A stretch of 11,117 nucleotides of DNA, taken from assembly GCA_017936205.1 (NCBI GenBank), contig JAGBGB010000117.1, forward strand, positions 1-11,117. The letters run 5' to 3'. The DNA is from Oscillospiraceae bacterium. Lineage in GTDB: Bacteria; Bacillota; Clostridia; Oscillospirales; Oscillospiraceae. The translations under genes and the position numbers were made by a program. Positions 7,319 to 11,117 of this stretch are shown in pieces; the first letter of the stretch is position 1, and every line of letters begins with the position of its first letter. Below the pieces are notes generated by a model. The model saw only the letters and a list, made by a program, of their open reading frames with translations. It was not told where the DNA came from and did not search any database.

Positions 7319-7542
7319 AAGAAAAGCTTTTGGCAATTTTATCCGAAGCCTGCCCTGAGGTAGATTTCGAAACCGAGACAGCCCTGATCGATGACGGTCT
7401 GCTGGAATCTCTGGATATTGTGATGATCGTTACGGAGATCATGCAGGAATTCGGCGTGGAGCTGACTGTAGATGATCTGCTGCCGGAGAACTTCAACTCC
7501 GTAGATGTTCTTCTGGCTCTTATTGAAAGCAGAACGGCATGA
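7315..7542 (+). CDS. Acyl/aminoacyl carrier protein (DltC-like)
   Basis: A 75-residue acidic helical protein, the usual length of DltC and free carrier proteins. DDGLLESLDIV (26-36) carries the phosphopantetheine attachment Ser32 at the start of helix 2; DltC proteins have a closely similar DSLD or DSMD motif. Helix 2 continues to EFGVEL, and LLPENFNSVDVLLALIE forms the C-terminal part. AAGGAAG lies seven bases before the ATG. The start overlaps the GNAT stop (ATGA) and the stop overlaps the MBOAT start (ATGA). The protein would be loaded by the ligase and deliver its thioester to the MBOAT at the inner face of the membrane. A phosphopantetheinyl transferase must be encoded elsewhere. Confidence 0.92.
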   Translation: MKEKLLAILSEACPEVDFETETALIDDGLLESLDIVMIVTEIMQEFGVELTVDDLLPENFNSVDVLLALIESRTA

Positions 7543-9095
7543 ATTTCTTTTCTCTATCCTTCCTGCTGATGCTGGCGGGAAGTCTGCTGCTGTACTATGT
7601 GGTGCCGTTGAGGCTGCGCTGGTATGTGCTGCTGGGGGTCAGCCTTGGCTTCTACCTCTTAGGCGGTGTCAGTGCAGGGCTGTTCCTCTTGTTCACAGCG
7701 GGGACCAATTATGCAGGGGGGCTGGTGCTGAGCCGCTTGAATGCCAAACGGGCGAGCATCCCTGCAGAACGAAAAAAAGAAGAGGAGCAGAGGATCAAAA
7801 GCCATAAAAGATGGGTTTTGATCCTGGATCTGCTTCTCAACTTCGGTCTGCTTTTTATGGTGAAGTATTGGAACTTTACCGTGCAGAGTCTGAGTGGTCT
7901 GGTAGGAGCCCTGCCGACTGTGGATTGGATCATGCCTGTGGGCTTGAGCTTCTATATGTTCCAGAGTGTGGGCTATGTGGTGGACTGTTACCGTGGCAAG
8001 TATGCTGCGGAGAAGAATTTCCTGAAATTCAGCCTCTTCGTGTCCTTCTTCCCTCAGATGGTGCAGGGCCCCATTAGCCGCTTCGACCAGCTACAGCCTC
8101 AGCTGATCCAAGGGCACAAATGGAATGCTGACCATGTGAAGTACGGCATTCAGCTTGCTCTCTGGGGCTATCTGAAGCGGATGCTGTTGGCGGATCGTGC
8201 AGCGGTGGTGGTCAATGCCATCTTCGATGCGCCGGAGCAGTACGGTGGCTTCTTCTATGCCTTCGGGGTGCTGTTCTATTGTATCCAGCTTTACTGTGAC
8301 TTTAGCGGCGGCATCGACATTACCCGTGGTGTGGCACAGATGTTCGGCATTGACTTGGCGGAGAATTTCCGCAGACCCTTCTATGCTACCAGTCTGGCAG
8401 ATTACTGGCGAAGATGGCATATTACGCTGGGCTCTTGGATGCGGGATTATGTGTTCTATCCGCTGTCTTTTTCGAAGCCCTTTGCAAAGCTGGGACGTTG
8501 GGCACGGAAGCACTTTAAGGGCAAGGTGGGTAAGGTAATTCCTACCGCTGCCGCTACCTTTGTGGTGTACCTGATCATCGGTATATGGCATGGAGCCAAT
8601 TTCCGTTACATTGCCTACGGTTTCTACAACGGTATTATTTTGACTTCCTCCGTGCTTCTGGCAGGGACTTACGCCAAGTGGAAGAAGGCTCTGCATATTC
8701 GAGATAAGAGTCCCTTCTTCACCCTGTTCTGCATACTGCGGACTACGGCAATTGTATTCGTGGGCCGCTATATTACCCGTGCCCCCAGACTGCTTCTGGG
8801 ACTGCAAATGCTGAGGAAGACCCTGACCTCTCCCTGCCTGTATCAGCTTGGGGACGGAACCATTTGGAATCTTGGGCTGAGCCTGACAGATTATCTGGTG
8901 GTTGCACTGGGCTTCCTTGCCATGCTCTGTTTGGAATGGAAGCAGGAGAAGGGGACGGAGATCCGAAAAACCCTGGAACGGAAGCACCCCTTTGTCCAGT
9001 GGCTCTGGCTATTCCTGCCCCTGGTGCTGCTGTGCATCTTCGGGATCTTCCGAGACAGCGGCATTCAGGTGGAGTTTATTTATCAACAGTTTTAA
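7539..9095 (+). CDS. MBOAT-family membrane acyltransferase (AlgI/DltB type)
   Basis: A 518-residue multi-pass membrane protein. Family signatures in order: FFPQMVQGPISRFDQLQPQL (170-189), YCDFSGGIDI (252-261), RRPFYATSLADYWRRWHITLG (278-298) with His294, and IIGIWHGANFRYIAYGFYNG (346-365) with the expected catalytic His351. The length fits AlgI/PatA (about 500) better than DltB (about 400). The extreme C-terminus is VEFIYQQF, which resembles the C-terminal motif of the DltX microprotein proposed to relay D-alanine on a Tyr; here that would be Tyr515. Predicted role: transfer the carrier-bound group through the membrane to the extracellular partner encoded next. The start overlaps the carrier stop (ATGA) without a strong ribosome site, so translation is probably coupled. 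Confidence 0.93.
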   Translation: MNFFSLSFLLMLAGSLLLYYVVPLRLRWYVLLGVSLGFYLLGGVSAGLFLLFTAGTNYAGGLVLSRLNAKRASIPAERKKEEEQRIKSHKRWVLILDLLLNFGLLFMVKYWNFTVQSLSGLVGALPTVDWIMPVGLSFYMFQSVGYVVDCYRGKYAAEKNFLKFSLFVSFFPQMVQGPISRFDQLQPQLIQGHKWNADHVKYGIQLALWGYLKRMLLADRAAVVVNAIFDAPEQYGGFFYAFGVLFYCIQLYCDFSGGIDITRGVAQMFGIDLAENFRRPFYATSLADYWRRWHITLGSWMRDYVFYPLSFSKPFAKLGRWARKHFKGKVGKVIPTAAATFVVYLIIGIWHGANFRYIAYGFYNGIILTSSVLLAGTYAKWKKALHIRDKSPFFTLFCILRTTAIVFVGRYITRAPRLLLGLQMLRKTLTSPCLYQLGDGTIWNLGLSLTDYLVVALGFLAMLCLEWKQEKGTEIRKTLERKHPFVQWLWLFLPLVLLCIFGIFRDSGIQVEFIYQQF

Positions 9096-9096
9096 C

Positions 9097-9102
9097 AGGA
9101 GG
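9097..9102 (+). promoter_or_regulatory. Ribosome binding site of the SGNH-deacetylase fusion gene
   Basis: AGGAGG ends 5 bases before the ATG at 9108. It is the only perfect site inside the operon and marks this ATG as the start rather than Met7. The last gene may therefore be translated independently and more strongly than the coupled upstream genes. Confidence 0.85.
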
Positions 9103-9107
9103 TACCC

Positions 9108-10955
9108 ATGGAAGGGAATGCTCGTATGTCCTCTGCTCGTTGGCTCCGGATGCTGCTGGGGACGGTGCTGCTCATTGCACTGCTCATAGCCCTGTTTAAC
9201 TATCTGACCGATCCCTATGGGGTCTTCGGAGATCGGGTTTTTCAGTGGTGGAGCTATAATGAGACCTTGAATCCCCGAGCTGCCAAAATGGCATACCTGA
9301 AGCAGCATCATGGGGAATATGATTCCTATATTGTGGGCTCCTCCGGTTCCAGCTCCTATCCGGTGGAGGAGCTAAACGAGTATTTGGATGCTCGCTTCTA
9401 TAACTGCTTCTTCTATGGCACGGATATGGCAGATTTTGAGAAGATCAGCAACTATCTGATCGAGAACTATGAGGTCAAGAACCTGCTGCTGAACCTGTCC
9501 CTCAAGATCGCCTGTGCCTATGATACGGAGCAGGAGGAACGGACCACCTATCACTACTACGAGGTGGACGGAGCCAACCCACTGCTTCGCAGTATGCCAT
9601 ACCTGTTCAATACCCCCGCTGACGGTTGGAAGAAGCTGCAGAGCTACTACTCCGACGGCTATTTGCAGGTTCCCTACAGGGTTTTTGATGAGACCACCGG
9701 CTCCTATGATAAGAGCCGAAGGGATGCAGAGCCCATTGGGGATCGTGCATCCTATGTGGCAAGGGATGCCTATTCCGTCTTCACCAAGTATCCTGTCCGC
9801 AGTGCCTCTATGCCGTCTCTGGAGCAGGCGATGGAGAGCGTAGCTCGGATCAAGGCGCTGTGTGAGGAGAAGGGGATTCGGCTCATCGTTGCCTGTCAGC
9901 CTGCTTACTGGGAGGCACAGGATGATTTCAGCGTAGAGGATCAGGCTCGCTTCCGTAATGCTCTGGCGCAAGTGACGGAGTATTGGGATTTCACCATGAG
10001 CTCTGTCAGCTATGAGCCCCGATATTTTTACGACGATACTCACTTCCGCAACAGCGTAGGCTCTATGGCTCTGGCACGGATCTTCGGCAATGAGGAGCTG
10101 TATGTGCCGGAGGACTTCGGGGAATTCGTTCCCTTAGGCTCTATGCCAGGAGCTCCTGTGGCAGAGCCTGTGGGGGAGGAGGTACTGAACCGTCAGATCC
10201 CCATCCTTATGTACCATCACCTGACGGAGGATCCTGCCAAGGTAAATAACGATACGGTTCAGGTCAAAACCTTCCGTGCCCATATGGAGGCTCTGAAAAA
10301 TGCAGGCTATGAGCCTGTGAGCTTCTTGGATCTGAGAGACTTCGTAGAGAAGGGGACTGCTCTGCCGGAGAAGCCTGTGGTCATTACCTTTGACGATGGC
10401 TATACCAGCAACTATGAGCTTGCCTTCCCCATTCTGAAGGAATACGGCTTCAAGGCTACGATCTTTGCCATCGGTGTTTCTATCGGTAAGGATAGCTATA
10501 AGGATACAGGGGTCCCCATGAATCCCCACTTTACCTTGGAGCAGGCTGCGGAGCTGGAAGCCTCCGGACTCATTACCGTTGCCAGCCACGGCTATAACAT
10601 TCATGAGGTAGAGGGACGGGATCCGGCTCCTGTCCGCATCGGTGTACTGCAGAAGGAGGGAGAGTCTGAGGAGGACTATGTAGCCTTCCTGCAGGAGGAT
10701 CACAGAACCATGCAGGGCCTCTTGGGGGACTCTGCCAATATTGTATCTTACCCCTACGGAGCTCACACGGAGCTCAGCGAGGTGGTGCTGTCCCAAATGG
10801 GTGCCTATGCCACCGTGACCACTCAGCCTAAGCTGAACACCATAGTCAAGGGTCTGCCCCAATCCCTCCGACAGCTTGGTCGCTTCCGTGTTACCGATGA
10901 CCAGAGTGCGGAGCAGCTCCTGTCCATGATCGCCATAGAGGCGGTAACGGAATAA
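9108..10955 (+). CDS. Membrane-anchored SGNH/AlgJ-like domain fused to a PgaB/IcaB-type polysaccharide deacetylase
   Basis: A 615-residue protein, predicted extracellular apart from one N-terminal membrane segment (about 14-32, after a basic start). Residues 33-335 resemble DltD/AlgJ/AlgX-type SGNH proteins: NYLTDPYGVF after the membrane, YIVGSSGSSS (74-83) as the nucleophile block with Ser78 or Ser79, and YDDTHF (308-313) as the DxxH block (Asp309, His312). About 362-615 is a carbohydrate esterase family 4 domain: IPILMYHHL entry, TFDDGY (427-432) with Asp429 and Asp430, ASHGYNIH (492-499) with His494 and His499, and SYPYG (547-551). The His-to-His spacing of five matches PgaB/IcaB poly-N-acetylglucosamine deacetylases rather than the HxxxH of peptidoglycan deacetylases. 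Predicted to accept the group from the MBOAT and to deacetylate an extracellular glycan. The partner polymer is unknown. Confidence 0.88.
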   Translation: MEGNARMSSARWLRMLLGTVLLIALLIALFNYLTDPYGVFGDRVFQWWSYNETLNPRAAKMAYLKQHHGEYDSYIVGSSGSSSYPVEELNEYLDARFYNCFFYGTDMADFEKISNYLIENYEVKNLLLNLSLKIACAYDTEQEERTTYHYYEVDGANPLLRSMPYLFNTPADGWKKLQSYYSDGYLQVPYRVFDETTGSYDKSRRDAEPIGDRASYVARDAYSVFTKYPVRSASMPSLEQAMESVARIKALCEEKGIRLIVACQPAYWEAQDDFSVEDQARFRNALAQVTEYWDFTMSSVSYEPRYFYDDTHFRNSVGSMALARIFGNEELYVPEDFGEFVPLGSMPGAPVAEPVGEEVLNRQIPILMYHHLTEDPAKVNNDTVQVKTFRAHMEALKNAGYEPVSFLDLRDFVEKGTALPEKPVVITFDDGYTSNYELAFPILKEYGFKATIFAIGVSIGKDSYKDTGVPMNPHFTLEQAAELEASGLITVASHGYNIHEVEGRDPAPVRIGVLQKEGESEEDYVAFLQEDHRTMQGLLGDSANIVSYPYGAHTELSEVVLSQMGAYATVTTQPKLNTIVKGLPQSLRQLGRFRVTDDQSAEQLLSMIAIEAVTE

Positions 10956-11040
10956 TACTGTTTCTTGATAAAATGTTTTGAAAACCATTTTATTGCAGGA
11001 TGAATATCCTGCACCGCCTATGGCGGCAAGAACAGTATTA
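10953..11040. repeat. Cloverleaf-like structured element, complete
   Basis: An outer stem pairs TAATACTGTT (10953-10962) with AACAGTATTA (11031-11040) and CTTG (10964-10967) with CAAG (11027-11030), with one bulged T. It encloses three adjoining hairpins: ATAAAATG/CATTTTAT (10968-10993), TGCAGGAT/ATCCTGCA (10994-11013) and CCGCC/GGCGG (11014-11026). No base between the stems is unpaired, giving a compact four-way junction. The outer stem begins within the TAA stop of the preceding gene. It may be a structured 3' end, a processing or stability element, or a mobile palindromic repeat. It has no tRNA sequence signatures. Confidence 0.8.
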
Positions 11041-11117
11041 CAGGTTATTTCTTGGCGGCTTTGCCGCCATGCCGCTTACCAGCGGCATAATAAAACGGTT
11101 AATCCGTTTTATTAGAA
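11041..11117. repeat. Second cloverleaf-like element, inverted and cut by the window edge
   Basis: A presumed outer arm CAGGTTATTTCTT (11041-11053) is followed by three adjoining hairpins: GGCGGC/GCCGCC (11054-11068), TGCCGCT/AGCGGCA (11070-11087) and TAATAAAACGG/CCGTTTTATTA (11088-11114). The window ends at GAA, which could begin the return arm. The order (GC-rich, medium, AT-rich) is the mirror of the preceding element, and the AT-rich hairpin matches the reverse complement of the first element's with a paired T-to-C and A-to-G change. It is probably a related copy in the opposite orientation. Confidence 0.65.

Noticed and set aside
8091..8987. A 298-residue open frame on the minus strand inside the MBOAT gene
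   Set aside because: The plus-strand frame carries clear MBOAT motifs through the whole stretch; the antisense frame shows no family features.
4992..10955. A plain dlt operon for teichoic acid D-alanylation
   Set aside because: The order differs, a GNAT is inserted, the selectivity Cys is absent, the MBOAT has AlgI length, and DltD is replaced by an SGNH-CE4 fusion. A related role is possible, but the dlt gene names are not justified.
10953..11040. A tRNA or tRNA-like gene
   Set aside because: The fold is cloverleaf-like, but there is no GTTCRA T-loop, no 7-bp acceptor stem followed by a CCA-like end and no anticodon arm of normal geometry; the hairpins adjoin without tRNA-type spacers.

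Overview
The window looks like chromosomal DNA of an anaerobic, Gram-positive gut-type clostridium, most likely Ruminococcaceae/Oscillospiraceae. The basis is indirect: a huge secreted protein with Cys-rich repeats and an InlB-like repeat of the kind common in that group, strong AGGAGG ribosome sites, consensus sigma-A promoters, and palindromic repeats with the core CGCGCAATGCGCG. No rRNA or other taxonomic marker is present, so this is an inference.

Layout. Positions 1-140 hold a repeat copy and a hairpin. Positions 141-4553 (minus strand) encode a 1470-residue exported protein: signal peptide, propeller-like N-terminal region, three tandem ~165-residue putative ligand-binding modules, an InlB-like repeat, about six Cys/His repeats and a duplicated C-terminal domain. 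Positions 4554-4991 form a divergent intergenic region with both promoters, a compound palindromic element and a pair of direct repeats. Positions 4992-10955 (plus strand) carry a tight five-gene operon. Positions 10953-11117 are almost completely self-complementary: one full cloverleaf-like structure and most of a second, related one in the opposite orientation, cut by the window edge.

The operon is the main interest. It has the logic of the Dlt (teichoic acid D-alanylation) pathway but different parts: an amino-acid-activating AMP-forming ligase, a GNAT acetyltransferase, a 75-residue carrier protein, an AlgI-sized MBOAT transferase ending in FIYQQF, and one membrane-anchored protein that fuses an SGNH/AlgJ/DltD-like domain to a polysaccharide deacetylase domain of the PgaB/IcaB type. 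A consistent reading is: the ligase loads an acid, probably an amino acid, onto the carrier; the GNAT may modify an intermediate; the MBOAT passes the group across the membrane; and the extracellular fusion protein places it on a glycan whose N-acetyl groups its second domain can remove. The chemistry and the acceptor polymer are inferred; the domains and gene order are seen directly.

The operon promoter places its -10 box only 8 bp before the first ATG, so the first gene is either leaderless or starts at a downstream TTG.
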